Shown: positions 40,701-52,600 of the stretch, in pieces
Numbering within the stretch: the stretch's first letter is position 1
Layout of the letters: each line of letters starts with the position of its first letter
Source of the DNA: Gymnopus androsaceus JB14
Lineage: Eukaryota; Basidiomycota; Agaricomycetes; Agaricales; Omphalotaceae
DNA: 64,000 bases
NCBI GenBank assembly: GCA_009733575.1
Contig: ML769559.1
Location: forward strand, 1 to 64,000
Direction: 5' to 3'
Notes under the pieces: model-generated
Databases searched by the model: none
What the model was told of the DNA's origin: nothing
What the model saw: the letters and a program-made list of their open reading frames with translations, nothing else
Position numbers and translations under genes: made by a program

Positions 40701-41105
40701 TAATAAATCAGAACCTCATGTTCATCAACAGAACGGTTGTGCCGAACACATACATTGCACATTAATAGATAAATCAGAAGCTATGCGACACCACGCTTGC
40801 TGCCCTGATTCTTGGTGGGAATTTTCATATTCCACATCTATGCATGTATACAACCGCACTCCGATCCGTCAATTGAATTGGAAGACACCTATAGAAATCT
40901 TCTTACGGAACAAACCCGATGTTTCTTATTTCAGAACATTTGGTTGTGGTGCATACGTGTTCATTCCACATGCACAGCGGAAAAATAAACTATCTCTGCA
41001 TTCCAAAGCAATGATTTTCATTGGTTACGACACAGGAAGCAAAGGATATATCTTCATGCGTAGTAATAATGCGCTATACTATGGTGCTCAAGCCAGCTGG
41101 TTCAT

Positions 41106-41738
41106 TAGCAGTATTAAAATAAACCCCGACAAGTTCTCGGAGGCGTATTTTAATATTTGCGACAAGTTGTCAGCACAGCTTTGACCCAGAAAAGAAATAT
41201 CAATACAGAGAGAATGAGAGCCCGTGGGAAAAAACGGACAATTTTCCCATGCTCGTGTAGGTCACCTGCACCCAACCCTAGCCCTACCTCGCATCCTAAC
41301 CCTAATCCTGATTAATATTTTAACAGTGGGGGCAAGCCCCCACACCCCCATTATTATCCTCAACCCCTAAACCCTAACCACCCTAACCCTAACCTATGTT
41401 CACTGTTTGTTTGGCACTGTTTTGATCAGGTCTCTATGTTAGGGTAAGCACTTTGTGCTTACCCTAACGAGACCTGACCAAAACAGTGCTTATTACTATA
41501 CTTGGTCATAATCCTAATTTTAGATTAGGATTAAGCGGAGGCACCACCGGAAAGAGGGAGAAAAATAAAGGGGTGTAGCCATTTCCGTTTTTTCCCACGG
41601 CCCCTGGTTCCCGAGATATGGTGCCATCTTATCATACTATGGTTAGGGTTCCCTGGGCATATTTGGCTGGCTGACAACTTGTCGCTAGTATTAAAATATG
41701 CCTCCGAGAACTTGTAGGGGTTTATTTTAATACCGCTA
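41106..41738. mobile_element. foldback MITE with TA target duplication inside copia
   Basis: A 629-bp insert (41108-41736) with terminal inverted repeats starting GCAGTATTAAAATAAACCCC / GCGGTATTAAAATAAACCCC and extending about 65 bp. TA lies on both sides. Inner parts are also inverted (GTGGGAAAAAACGG near both ends), and a central hairpin spans 41414-41489. Removing the insert and one TA restores the copia frame exactly. It contains degenerate CCCTAA repeats. No transposase, so it is non-autonomous. TA duplication suggests Tc1/mariner-type mobilisation, which is inference. Confidence 0.88.
41414..41489. repeat. central hairpin of the MITE
   Basis: GCACTGTTTTG...GTTAGGGTAAGCAC, loop TTT, then GTGCTTACCCTAAC...CAAAACAGTGC. 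The arms are about 35-38 bp and pair apart from one mismatch and a 3-4 bp bulge. Confidence 0.9.
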
Positions 41739-44259
41739 TAGCCTCTGGTGCTCAAGCTCGCTTTATTGAAGATTGGTTTCCATGCTGCTGCGAATCTGAC
41801 AAGAGTCATAAACCCTCCAATAAACCTAGTCCTATCATACCAAGTGATAAACCCCCAACACGACCAACTGATGATCCTGCTGACAATGGATCTTCAGATG
41901 ACAATGATCCTTTTGATCCTAGTCATATCCCATTTACTTCTCCCGATGAACCAGATCATTCTCCTGTACAGCCAGGAAATTTTGACAATGACCTGGATGA
42001 TGCCAATGACATTTATACAAATGCACCCACATCTTGGCGCACATCACAAGAAGCTAGTCCGGAACGTCCACGTTCTCCTACCCCTCATGATAATGAAATT
42101 CCTCACGAATAGCCTCCACCGGTCCCACCTAAACCTAATTGGTACGACCCGGAAGCTATTGCTGAATGGAAAAGTAAAAATCCTGTCTGCACCTGAACTG
42201 CTCCTATTCATCCTGGTTTAATTCCTACCACTCGCGAAAACATTCGCAAGGCTTCTACTTGGAAAAGACAAGCTCAAAAGGTCAAAGAGAATACTCTTCA
42301 TGACACTCATACTAGACAAAAAGTAGATCGAAATAAAAAGATCAAAGAGAAACGTCAAGTTCGTGTCAATGTTCCTAAACCAAATGAGCCTAGTACAAGT
42401 ACACAACCTATCATTGATCCCGATTGTCATCCATCTCCTATAGATCTTGACACTCCACCGGCATCTCCCATTCGGGAAGATGAAGATCATGATGAACAGG
42501 AAGAACCATGGTTCGAAGATATTAACTTCTCTCGTATAGTTCAGGAAGGGGGAGTAGAATTACAGAACTTCTTACTTTTGCAATCGATTCCTTTTACTTA
42601 CGAAATGGAACTTAAAAGTTTCCTTTCAAGTACACCTGACGCCTGGAGTTCTACTCGGCATTATCGGCATCTTCCTGCTGATGAACAGGCGAAATGGGAT
42701 CATGCATGTAAAGAAGAACTGGACGGACTCCGCAAACGCAAAGTATTTGAGGAAGTCAAAATCCCTCACAGTCATAAACCAATCAAATGTTGTTGGGTCT
42801 TTAATAAAAAGAAAGATGGTTGCTACAAAGCCCGACTTGTCGCTAAAGGCTTTTCACAACAATTTGGTATTGATTATAACGATTTGTTTTTGCCAGTCGC
42901 GCGATTCGAAACCGTTAGAACTCTTCTCGCTTTAGCCGCTTTAGAAGACTGGGAAATCCAGGCTTTAGACGTCAAACAGGCTTACTTGTACGGCAAGCTT
43001 GATGAAGAGATCTATATGGAACAACCCGAAGGTTTCGTTAAGGACAAAACCAAGGTTTGGAGGTTACATCAATCATTATACGGTCTGAAACAAAGTGGCT
43101 TATCCTGGTGGAAAGAAATGAATCAATCCATGGGTAAACTCGGATTCAAGCGCACTAGTTCAGATGGCGGTGTATACACCTTCAAAGAAAAAGGCAAAAC
43201 TGTAATTGCCATTGTATATGTAGACGACGCTCTCTTCATGGGAACTGACAAATCCCTGGTAATGAAGAAAAAGGAGCAATTCATGAAAACATGGGAATGT
43301 TGCAATCTTGGTGAACCTAAAGAGTTCCTAGGAATGCGCATTAAACGAGACCAATCTAAAAAGAAGTTGATCCTTGATCAACGTGACTATCTCGAAAAAA
43401 TCATTAAACAATTTGGGATGTCAAACTTTAAAGACGCTCACACCCCATTACCTTCTTCATGGAATCCTTGTGAAAACAATGGAAAAGTCGATCCAAAACT
43501 CTGACAGAAGTTTCAACAAGTTATTGGATCTTTATTGTATCTAATGCTTGGCACACACCCTGATATTGATTTCGCTGTCATAAAAATGAGTCAATACTCA
43601 GCTAATCCAAGTCCAGATCACCTTAACAAAGCACTTCATATAGTCCGTTACTTAATGTATACTCGTAAATATGAAATTGTATTTGACGGTAACTCCGACA
43701 AAGGATTTATGGCATACTGTGATTCAGATTGGGCCTCTGATCCAGATGACCAAAAATCCCATACTGGGATGATCATACAATTGGCCGCTGCTCCAATCTG
43801 TTGGGTTTCCCATAAACAGAAAACTGTTGCACTCTCATCGACTGAAGCCGAATATATGGCATTGTCCGACTCCTGTTGACAACTCGAGTGGCTTCAATCT
43901 TTATTCAATGAGATCAGAATTCCTATTCAATCATTACTGTTATGTGGTGATAATCAAGGTTCAATCTTCCTCGCCTCTAATCCAATCCAAGAACAAAGAA
44001 TGAAACACATTGATATTCACTTCCAGTATATTCGGGAAAAAATTGAAAATGGAAATGTCAAACTATTCTATGTTCAAACCAAAGATAACATTGCAGATAT
44101 TCTGACAAAGAATCTCGCATTGATTAAATTCAAGAAATTCCGAGATCTTCTTGGGATTACATTTCTTTGAATAAATCTTTGATGACCGTACGCTAAGTCA
44201 TATCAAAAACTAGAACATGGTTCTAAGTCCTTAAAACTTAATTCCCTATCACTACTCTT

Positions 44260-44271
44260 AGCGAGGGGGAG
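44260..44271 (+). promoter_or_regulatory. polypurine tract
   Basis: AGCGAGGGGGAG lies immediately upstream of the 3' LTR, the expected site for plus-strand priming. Confidence 0.85.
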
Positions 44272-44790
44272 TGTTGAAAGGATCTGACGCTTACGATAGT
44301 GACATCATCGATCAACTCAACATGAGTCTTTCGTCCCATTAATACTCCTTGAAACACCTTTGTAGCTGCGCTACATAAGGCAACAGCACTGTCTTTGTAT
44401 TTGCTCAATAAGCATACTAGATGCTGTAATTATGCCATTCGCTAGTTCTATAAATATGATACATACACTTATGAAGCATATGAGCTGTTCAATACAATAG
44501 TAGTCAAACATAGTCGTAATTACTTGATCTTACATTGTACTTACATGCTGTTGAACCATTATGATCGTACCCTATGCCCTAAGCCACTACTATGATACTG
44601 TATAGTTGTAGTCGTACTTAGTATAAATACTGTAGGTACTTACCGTACTCCTTAGCACACTCAGTTGTACTACTACTTGTCTATACAAGAACTCTTTGCT
44701 CTCCAACTAGTCCTCCAGACCAGTCTACAAGCTACATAACCAGGTGAGTATTGCATCTCACCATTTGTTGATCATATGTCTGCTTCAACA
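44272..44790 (+). mobile_element. 3' LTR of copia element
   Basis: 519 bp with the same ends as the 5' LTR. TATAAAT at 44622-44628. Followed by the GAGAG duplication at 44791-44795. Confidence 0.97.
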
Positions 44791-46489
44791 GAGAGTGGCA
44801 CCACAGTGTCTTGACGTGCACTGTAACAATGTCAGGAAAGAATCTTTTTTCAGTTAGACTCGTTGACTTACACCCAGGTCACAGTCAGGACTGGACAATA
44901 CCTGTGGATCGTGGTTCATGAGCAATGAAATAAATCAAGTTCAAATAACAAACAACTTACAGAGGGAGATCTCTTGGCAGATGCCGTCAAGGTACGGCAA
45001 AGCAATCAGCTCGTCATAAGAAAATTCAAGCAACCGTGTTGCGCTCTAAATCTTGGAGGGTGAGCATTTTACCCATCGGGATTTAACCTGCTTACCAAGG
45101 GCGGTTCAAGGTTAGCGTGCTAATAATGGTTTGATAGTATGTTGTCATGGTCATTTGGCAATATAGCTGATGAACCTGCTCACCTCATCTGGAGGAGATC
45201 TTGAGAACACCTTCAATAAGCAAAATTGATTACTTACCCGAGAGAGAAGTTCACTATCCTCCAAATTCCCATTGATCTTCGTCCGAGGCTTTTATATTTT
45301 CTTTCACTGAGGACTATGAGAGAAGAGAATTGGTGCGGTTTAAAAAGGATCTCACTGAAAATGCTAATCAGGTCTTTGCCCCTCCAAATCTGCTCGGAAA
45401 CTGCCTCATCGCCCTTCTCCAGTGCAAGCTTCTTGCTCTCGAAGATTACATCTCCCACATTGTACATATAGTTGGACATGCCACGAAGTTGGTGAGCGTC
45501 CGTCCAAGATAGCAAGTTCAGTATAAAACAATGAACGCCTTCTGGAAGAATTCTCCAAGCAAACGGAAGCACGTTCATAGCTATGATTGCACATGCATCA
45601 AGGTAGGACTGGGGACTCATCAGCGCTAGAGTCAGGGTAGAACGTTTGACGCATACACCAGCTCTTTGATTATTCTAGTGTAAGGATGAGCAGACTCTTC
45701 ATTGACCAGTGGATTGAACGAGTATCCAAGGCCAGCCTATCCCATTAATTCTAAAGCTGTATGGCTCATCCAAGACAGAATTTCGATCTATTAACACATG
45801 ATCCAAGCTCGATAACATTGCATTCGACCGCTTTGCAGTCGATTCTTGAGTGCGTTTCCCAACTTGGCAGTGATGTGAGGGAGGGAAGTTACCACAGCTC
45901 AGCACACTCACCTTGTGAGTAACTTCGAAGAAAGCCGGAACTGCATCAATAAATGATTAGAGCTACAACGATGTGAGAGCTGGGTTTTGTGCATACTCAT
46001 ATCCCGCATGTGTGCGGCAGGGAAGACAGGATTAAGCATTTTTTGTTGTTTACAATGGTAGCCTAGATATGACAGTATTTTTCATTGTAAAAAGGTACTG
46101 GATAAGCTTACATTGTACTTTGGGTATTCTGTGGTTTGTGTAGCAATATTGTACTCAAAGGGTCAAATATTCTAGTCAATCAACTTATTTCTTGTTGAGT
46201 GTGAGTTGTGAAAGTACTACTGATCCTGTGAGTCCCTGTGAGTCTGGTTGACACCAATTGAGCATTGGTTGAGAGCTGTTGACATTCACTGACCCCAGGA
46301 TTATGTACTTCTTGGACCCATGAACGTGTCACTGACTTCCTCTGAGCAACACTGAGCATGCTCAACTCCGAGTTCAAGGCTCCCAAGACTTTGCAATACA
46401 TACTCCATCCCCTACTATTTAAGCCTAATATTTGCTCTCATTTACCCCTCTTTTGATGAGGACATGGGCAGTGGATAATGGAACCTCAA

Positions 46490-46559
46490 GCGTGGGAACG
46501 CGCAGGAAAAGCTGCTGCAACTTTGGCATTGCAGCAGCTTTTCCTGTGTGTTCCCACGC
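46490..46559. repeat. 31-bp stem hairpin
   Basis: Left arm GCGTGGGAACGCGCAGGAAA and on to GCTGCTGCAA, 8-base loop CTTTGGCA, then the complementary arm. 29 of 31 positions pair. The two mismatches are CGCG against CACA, which look like CpG transitions. Confidence 0.9.
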
Positions 46560-46628
46560 TCTGGACCCGGTCTCCAGCGAGCCAATCTGAATCATTTTAT
46601 ACATGAATCTTGTACACTTGTGTTCAAA

Positions 46629-47076
46629 CCGCCAAATTCTCATGCCCAAATGTGGCTTGATCATAAGATAAAAGATATGATAAAGGGGAGATAAGGATTC
46701 CTCGGCATCTAGCCCGGAGCTGGAGAGTCCTAATTTGTTCAAAAAATCAATGCACTTTGAAAGAAGTTGTTGAAGACTGAGAAGGAAAAGGAAACTTGTT
46801 GAGTATTTCAATGGTGAATTCATTCAGCATGCATGCTGGTATAGGTACAGAGAATGTTCACTTGCAGGGTGCCAACTTAGAATGGAAAGGTGTCACGTCG
46901 ACACGAAGTTCAAAGGCCTACATGACACCTTACTCGCTTATGTGCTATGTCAAAGTAATTTGATTCCAACGGTTTACATTGAATACGGGCGGAGGCTCCG
47001 GATTTAGTAATCTTCACTTTCTCATCATAGCTTTTATCTTATGATCAAGCCACATTTGGGCATGAGAATTTGGCGG
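46629..47076. repeat. 52-bp inverted repeat, arms 46629-46680 and 47025-47076
   Basis: The arm CCGCCAAATTCTCATGCCCA and on to the ATATGA end reappears as reverse complement with 51 of 52 positions equal, 344 bp apart. It lies within the 1.65-kb element. Confidence 0.9.
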
Positions 47077-47364
47077 TTGGCAAAGGATGCAGTGGATGCG
47101 TGGATACACTGGATACGAGCGAAAAGATCAGTACAACCAAATCGCTAAAACGGCCGACAGGATGCTGGCATTGTATGCCATTTGTCATTCACTGGTCCTT
47201 CCGGGATCGCCATTCACTAGATTGGATGACACCATCACGAACACTGTGAAAGAGAGGTACGGGGAGCAGATGGGTAGGATGAGCAAGGGGGGAAGTGACA
47301 CTCTTGTTGCATTTGAGGAGCTGTTCCCGCATGCTTGCCCATAATTCTCTCAGAAGTAGATCGG

Positions 47365-47470
47365 AGAAGCTCAAGAGTATGCCACTGGAGCTCAAGAGTA
47401 TGCCACAGGAGCTCAAGAGTATGCCACTGGAGCTCAAGAGTACACTACCAAAGGCTCAAGAGTACACTGG
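47365..47470. repeat. minisatellite of about 21 bp
   Basis: Four to five tandem copies of GCTCAAGAGTATGCCACTGGA with minor variation inside the 1.65-kb element. Confidence 0.85.
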
Positions 47471-48334
47471 GGAGGTATGTAAGTAAAATCAATAGTTTCA
47501 GACATACACAACTGAGCGGCCAGAGCAGAGATACCTATAAGTGGAACCTAGCAGCATATCAAATTCAACACTATAAGATAAGGGTAAAGTACACATTGGA
47601 ATTCACAATTATCATCAAGTACCCACAAGTAGTAAAAATATGTGCTAAAAGTACGTCCACAGAGTAAAAACAGCCAAATTTGAGTAAGATGTACATTAAA
47701 TGATGAAAAATGCCTTCATACCTAGAACCAGGTCAAGAACTTAAAAATGTAATATAATCGCGATCGAGTATTCCGACGAACCTCCAGTTCTCAGCAGTCT
47801 ATCTCCAAATATCAAGAGCCTGTTAGTCCTAAGAATGATATCAGAAGATTTAGCTCAAGGATCGTTCGCAATACGAACGTTATAAATCCCTCATGTTATT
47901 CGTCCTGATTCTGCGGGGAAGGTTAAGCACTTCACGGGTTCATTGTTCAATCAACCTACCTTGACTAGGACAGTGTGCACTGCTTTAGGATCGAATATGT
48001 AGAGCCAGTTGCTTTATTCCGTGAGTTGAATTCCACTTTTTCGTGGCGGAAAAAAAACTTCTTACGCAAAACGGCCATGAAGACGCAGCAGAACCATCTA
48101 AGGAATATTGTGCTGAAAAGCGGCGAGAGCTTACATTTTTTGGTCATGGACTCGCGAAACTTCCAGGTGTACGGATTGAAATAATTACCTGATGAGAAAA
48201 TACGTCGATTACTTCGCTACATCTGGGAAGCATCATCATATCGACGCAACAGGACGAGAGTAGAGAGGGCCAGCTGTAGATCGGAAGAGGTTGCAATCAT
48301 CTTTAGTAGGGATGATTTGAGAAACAATTTTTCG

Positions 48335-48990
48335 ATAACCTCCGTTGTCGGCTTTTATGAGAGTTTCGTGAATAACAAACTATATGTTCATCATCACGAC
48401 GGCGGTTCGTCTCGAGAAGGAAGCAGAGGGATAGAGTAGTACAGAGTCAATACATTTGATGTCCAACTGACCAAGCGGAAACTTGACGGAAACACAGAAA
48501 AATGGTTGATGTCCGAGTTGCATCCGTTCTATGGATGACTGAAGTTCGATAACGCAGTGGGTCGAAGGATTCGAACCAGGTCCATCGTTATATTACCGTT
48601 GAGCGTTCGGGGAACCAGCCTGAGTGTGAAATCCTGGAATCTTCACGTTATGCTGCCGTGGGCTTACGAGCTGATTCAGCCGAGCCAACCCGAAGCCGAT
48701 AATCATAGCTTCGCAGTAAGGCGTCTTTCGGAGCAGAGTCGAACAACTAGCAAGATATCTGTCCACCAGTCGCGCAAGCAAGCTGAATAGCTCTAGTGAA
48801 ATGGAAAGATAGCGGATGAGTTGAGCTATGCCTACAGAATGTGCGTGCTATTCGTGTTATAGTATCTTGACAGATTTTGCCACTCGTTATGTGAAATGAA
48901 TACTCAAGGCGGCAGATATGATCTTCTAGCAATAATTCTTCTCAAATCTATCATCAAGTGGCATCCATGAGAAAAGCTCATAGATAAACC
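48335..48990. repeat. segmental duplication, copy 1
   Basis: Shares long collinear stretches with 53318-53830, such as GTCTCGAGAAGGAA, CAGAGGGATAGAGT, AAACTTGACGGAAACACAGA, CAGCCTGAGTGT and GAGTCGAACAACTAGCAA. Both are in the same orientation and flank the helicase gene. Neither shows a gene. Confidence 0.75.
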
Positions 48991-49640
48991 GCACCGCACG
49001 GTTGGCGACTCGCGAAAAAAGGCGAGCAGAAAATTGTGCTTCCCTTTAAATAAGATTTATTGCTCGGGGTATGTCAACGCTTTGCTAGATACATCTAGTA
49101 ATAGATACAATTCTGGTAAAATTCCAAGATATTATTGCTCACTATCACCGTCATCTACGCTTTTGAACGGTTCTCCAAACGCCATCGTCGAAATGAGTTG
49201 ATGAGAAACCTGATACGGATGACTGCGAGCGTAGAGGTAGCTGACGTCGACTCGGTTTTGCTCCAGTTTTTCGAAGGATGAGTATGACGGTGAAGGAAGT
49301 AAGACAACTTTTGAAGAGCTGCGACATTGGCTCCCGAACTAGATTTTTCACGGACATTGTGGGTGGATAGAAAGTACTTTGCACCTGTTAGATATAACAT
49401 CCGCTGACAAGAGAGCAGGAAAATCGTTGTCATTCATCTGAGGTTCAGCGAAAGATTCTAAAGAGGCGCGGGTTTGCCTTTGACATGGTGCGAGGTATGA
49501 CCATGTCGTGAAGGGTGCATAGACAAGGCGGGCTGGAGGATTGGAGCATTTCCTAAGCAATGAATTAGCATCGAAAGGTTTCGCTGGAGCAAAAGTCGCA
49601 CCTCGGGACCCAGAGGAATGTCCTTCTTGTAAGGACAGTC

Positions 49641-52600
49641 TCAGTTTTCAGCATTCCCGTAGTCAAAGGATCCGAAGCATTCTTCCCAGGGAGATCCTGG
49701 AAGATGTACTCTTTGGTTCATAACATCTTTCGCATCGACCCATGCGTCCCTTTCTTCTCCTTTCCGCGTCGTAGTCCAATGAGCAGATATCCTTCCAACA
49801 AGTGTATCACGAGCGATATTTTGCAAGAACGATTTACTAGAAACGACAACCATCCCTCTGACGGCAGCGAGTCAACATAACGTTCATGCGTTGCTTTAAG
49901 AATAAGAATCCGACATTTTTGGAACGAACGACGGAAATCAGGACATAGTCAGCTTCATTTCCTGTATGGTTGGACGCGATGCCATCAGTAACAATCGGTC
50001 AAAGAGAGCAGAAAAACTTACCTTGAAAGCTGTCAACATTGAATACGCCTTCCCAAGGGAGACCTTCTTGCTTCAACTGTTTCTGAATGAAAGACCGTTG
50101 GGCATCATATGGAGTTATAATGCAAAACTGTTTTGAATGATAATAGTGCCGCACTAGGTGCACAATTGTTGAAACCTCCTCCAAAGTTCTGGTGGAGGTA
50201 TCAAGCAGGACCTATTTAGACATGACAAAATATACTCACCACCCAGCTGGATTCTCGTTTTTCTTCTACACCGCGCGGCGTATCCACAAATCGCACGCAA
50301 GAATAGTCCGTGATATCATGCTTAGACTTCAATCGCTGTTTATAAACGTGAGCTGAAATGAAGTTTCCAAGAGGTACTGGCATGCGATCTGGTCAAGATG
50401 TGTTAGAGGGACAAGGATTCAAAAAATAGCGAACCGAAACTCACATTGAGTATCAAGAAAGTAGCTGATCTCCTTGAGGTGCTTTATATCAAAAATGCTT
50501 TGCAATGTTTTCGCCTTATCCTGCCCAAAAGGTGGTACTAGATGAAGACATTAGGAAGAGGTTAAACATAAGAATGGAATATCTGACATTGTTTCGGATC
50601 GCCAAAAAAGCATACCTTTTGCAAGGATTTCCTAAACATGTGGAAAACGTGCTAGACGAGAGGTATTGTATTAATTGAGCTAGTTCAAGAACGGAGGGAA
50701 CAGTGAACCTACCATATATTCAAAAACATTTATCTGTGATGCCTCATCCACAACGAGACGCTCCACCGGATAATGTCAAATGTCTTATTTTCGTAAAGTG
50801 CAGGATTTGACAAAAGACCCAGTGTCGAAAGTATAACCCTAGAGCTACCAACTACCCGGCTCATTGCTAGACGATCAGCAGGGAGTTCGTCCGTGCGTAT
50901 CAGCCGGTCTTCTATCTGTTCGTATATGTGTTCATGCCTAGTCAATACAATTAGTCAAACGACATCTAGAAGAAGCATTGGCCCGTACCATTCAACATAA
51001 AACTCCTTCGAGACAATCAGCTTGAAGTCGACCTTTCGCTTTAACAAATTCTCGGCGATGTTTTTGACAGAGACATTTGAATGTCCGATAATCCACACCG
51101 GATCGGAACTCACTTTCGTCCATAGTTCCGCAGCTGAAGATATGGTGGTAGTTTTACCAGTTCCAGGGGGACCTACAATGAAACGGTGATTAGCATAAAC
51201 CTGGGTCTCGGAGGAAAAGCTAGAGTCGCAACACACCGTGAACAACAACAACCGGATTCACGTCCAACATTGCCGCTACAACTCCCACCTGCGAAGCATT
51301 GAGGTGCTTCAAATGCGGTTGCAGTAGTGAACCATTGATACCGAACGATGCGGAAGGTTGCTGCAAGCGTCGTGTATCTTCCTTTGTCCTAAACCACATA
51401 AACCTCACAAACTCGGCATCAGTGAGCTTGGCTTCATCTTGCAATACCCTCAAAAGTAGACTGTCTCTGGCTCTTTCTGAGTTTGTAGGTCCGTCTAGGC
51501 CGATGACGTGGACACTTTGTATGGCGGGTGATGCCGATATCCCTTGCTGAAAGTGGATGTGTGTGGTTTTTCCTTTGGTGCTCCTGGCCTGACCTCGGAA
51601 AATCTTTCCATCGGTAGAGACAGCTTCAACATAAGACTTGGTAGTATCAGTATTTAGTCAAACGGGCATTGGAAGGAATAGACACACCTCCTTGCTGACA
51701 CGAACCCGAGTCTTGTACCGTGCATTAACTAGCTGCATCTTGCCTTTTGCGTCGACTGGAGCTGACTCATGTTCATTGTTCAAAACCCTCGGCTGCGCTC
51801 TAGCAAGTATGTCATTTTGCCTGAGCAGTGCGCCAAGACATAAGAGTATCTATGAAGAGAGAGATTGTGAGTATGAAACATCGAAAGGAAGACTATACAG
51901 TTTCATACATCTTTGTTAATGTTGCGGGTATCCACCCTTCGTGCGCTTTGAATATGACTCTGAGTCTCTTCGGCACATACGATTCTGATACCGAGAGAGA
52001 ATTAGTACAGTCAAAAAAGCATCCATATCAGACCCACTTTGCAGAAATCCAAGCTCGAAGGCAGAGTTTTGCCGATGATCCATCCTGATCGTTTTCGTGC
52101 CAAAGTCGATCCAAGGGAAATGTAGACTTTAGCACACAGATCTTCGAAACGACCTTGGATGGTCGCCACGCGCCATCATCTCGAGATAGGATCGTGGAGA
52201 GGTCAACGCCCCGGACATGACTGTGTATGTGATGATGTAAACGCAAAGCAATCCGAGGCATACCGAAACCTCCTAGAGTGGTTTTGGTGGATGCCAAAAA
52301 GTCGAAAAAAGTTTTATCCAAAGCACCATCGTTGCGAGTGTTTTTGGAAGTAGTACCGACATCGATCAGGTATACTGCGCTCTGAGTGGAAATAGCGATA
52401 TGGTCGATCATGCCGTTATTCGTTTGAGAGATAGCTATTCCAAAACTGCGTTCATCAGACTCGGAAAGAGCTCGAACTGCATGTCCTGCAAGTCGACGAG
52501 AATACTGGTGGATTGGTAGGGAGGAGGGGGAAAGTGGTAGAATATCCTGTCGAATTAATTTCATGGGTCGAAATTGGTTGTGTGAAAAGACTTACCCAAA

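Larger units (their letters stand above)
38533..44170 (+). pseudogene. copia gag-pol polyprotein, disabled
   Basis: The frame opens upstream, but ATG 38533 (MSSTSAINAVPLFDSSNYND) matches copia Gag starts. Gag has a Lys/Asn/Gly-rich basic tail and no CCHC knuckle. The protease motif is WLLDSGASHHFT, the integrase zinc domain LWHNRFAHPG...CKGC, and the integrase core has FLDDCLSYAYSVK, IRIDQGGEF and NGCAEHIH. The reverse transcriptase has CYKARLVAKGFSQ and YVDDALFMG. The RNase H part has CDSDWASDPDD and STEAEYMAL. After removing the MITE (41108-41738 including one TA) the frame is continuous to the TGA at 44168. Premature stops are TAG 42110, TGA 42194, TGA 43502 and TGA 43877. Confidence 0.93.
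37248..44790 (+). mobile_element. full-length Ty1/copia LTR retrotransposon
   Basis: 7,543 bp bounded by two near-identical LTRs (37248-37768 and 44272-44790), GAGAG target duplications, a primer-binding site, one gag-pol frame and a polypurine tract. Domain order is protease - integrase - reverse transcriptase - RNase H, which defines Ty1/copia. It is inserted in a coding exon of the P450 relic, in opposite orientation. It is disabled by four nonsense codons and a 629-bp MITE. LTR divergence of about 2% indicates a fairly recent insertion. Confidence 0.96.
46062..47726. mobile_element. 1.65-kb TIR element with 6-bp target duplication
   Basis: An insert relative to the paralogous P450, in the intron or exon edge upstream of the KMLNPVF exon. 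It starts TATGACAGTATTTTTCAT (46068) and ends with the reverse complement of TATGAAGGCATTTTTCAT (47720), 15 of 18 positions matching. CCTAGA flanks both ends (46062-46067, 47721-47726). Inside are a 31-bp hairpin, a 52-bp inverted repeat, a short tandem repeat and an open frame at 47087-47344 with no recognised domain. No transposase core is visible, so it is either non-autonomous or decayed. Confidence 0.7.
36707..48160 (-). pseudogene. cytochrome P450, split by two insertions
   Basis: Relic of a P450 paralogous to the one at 61.6-64 kb. From the 5' end: an N-terminal exon near 47960-48050; the KMLNPVFPAAHMRDM exon near 46000-46060; 45234-45620 (GVHCFILNLLSWTDAHQLRGM, LALEKGDEAVSEQI); a helix-K exon near 44955-45040 where the ExxR motif reads EISL; the exon ending RQDTVVPL, cut by copia; its continuation SKLITGLDGTE at about 37200-37247; KWKLERWLSPLLEALVEARI; and a C-terminal exon with an in-frame TAA at 36737. 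The heme-Cys exon (FIAGGRSC in the paralogue) is absent between 36943 and 37000. Non-functional. Confidence 0.85.

Noticed and set aside
41270..41660. CCCTAA-rich sequence as a chromosome end or true interstitial telomere
   Set aside because: It lies inside a MITE with target duplication and is degenerate and in both orientations.
48560..48680. Minus-strand GGTTCGAATCC box B, suggesting a tRNA
   Set aside because: The T-stem does not pair beyond two bases and no matching acceptor, D-arm or anticodon arm is found.
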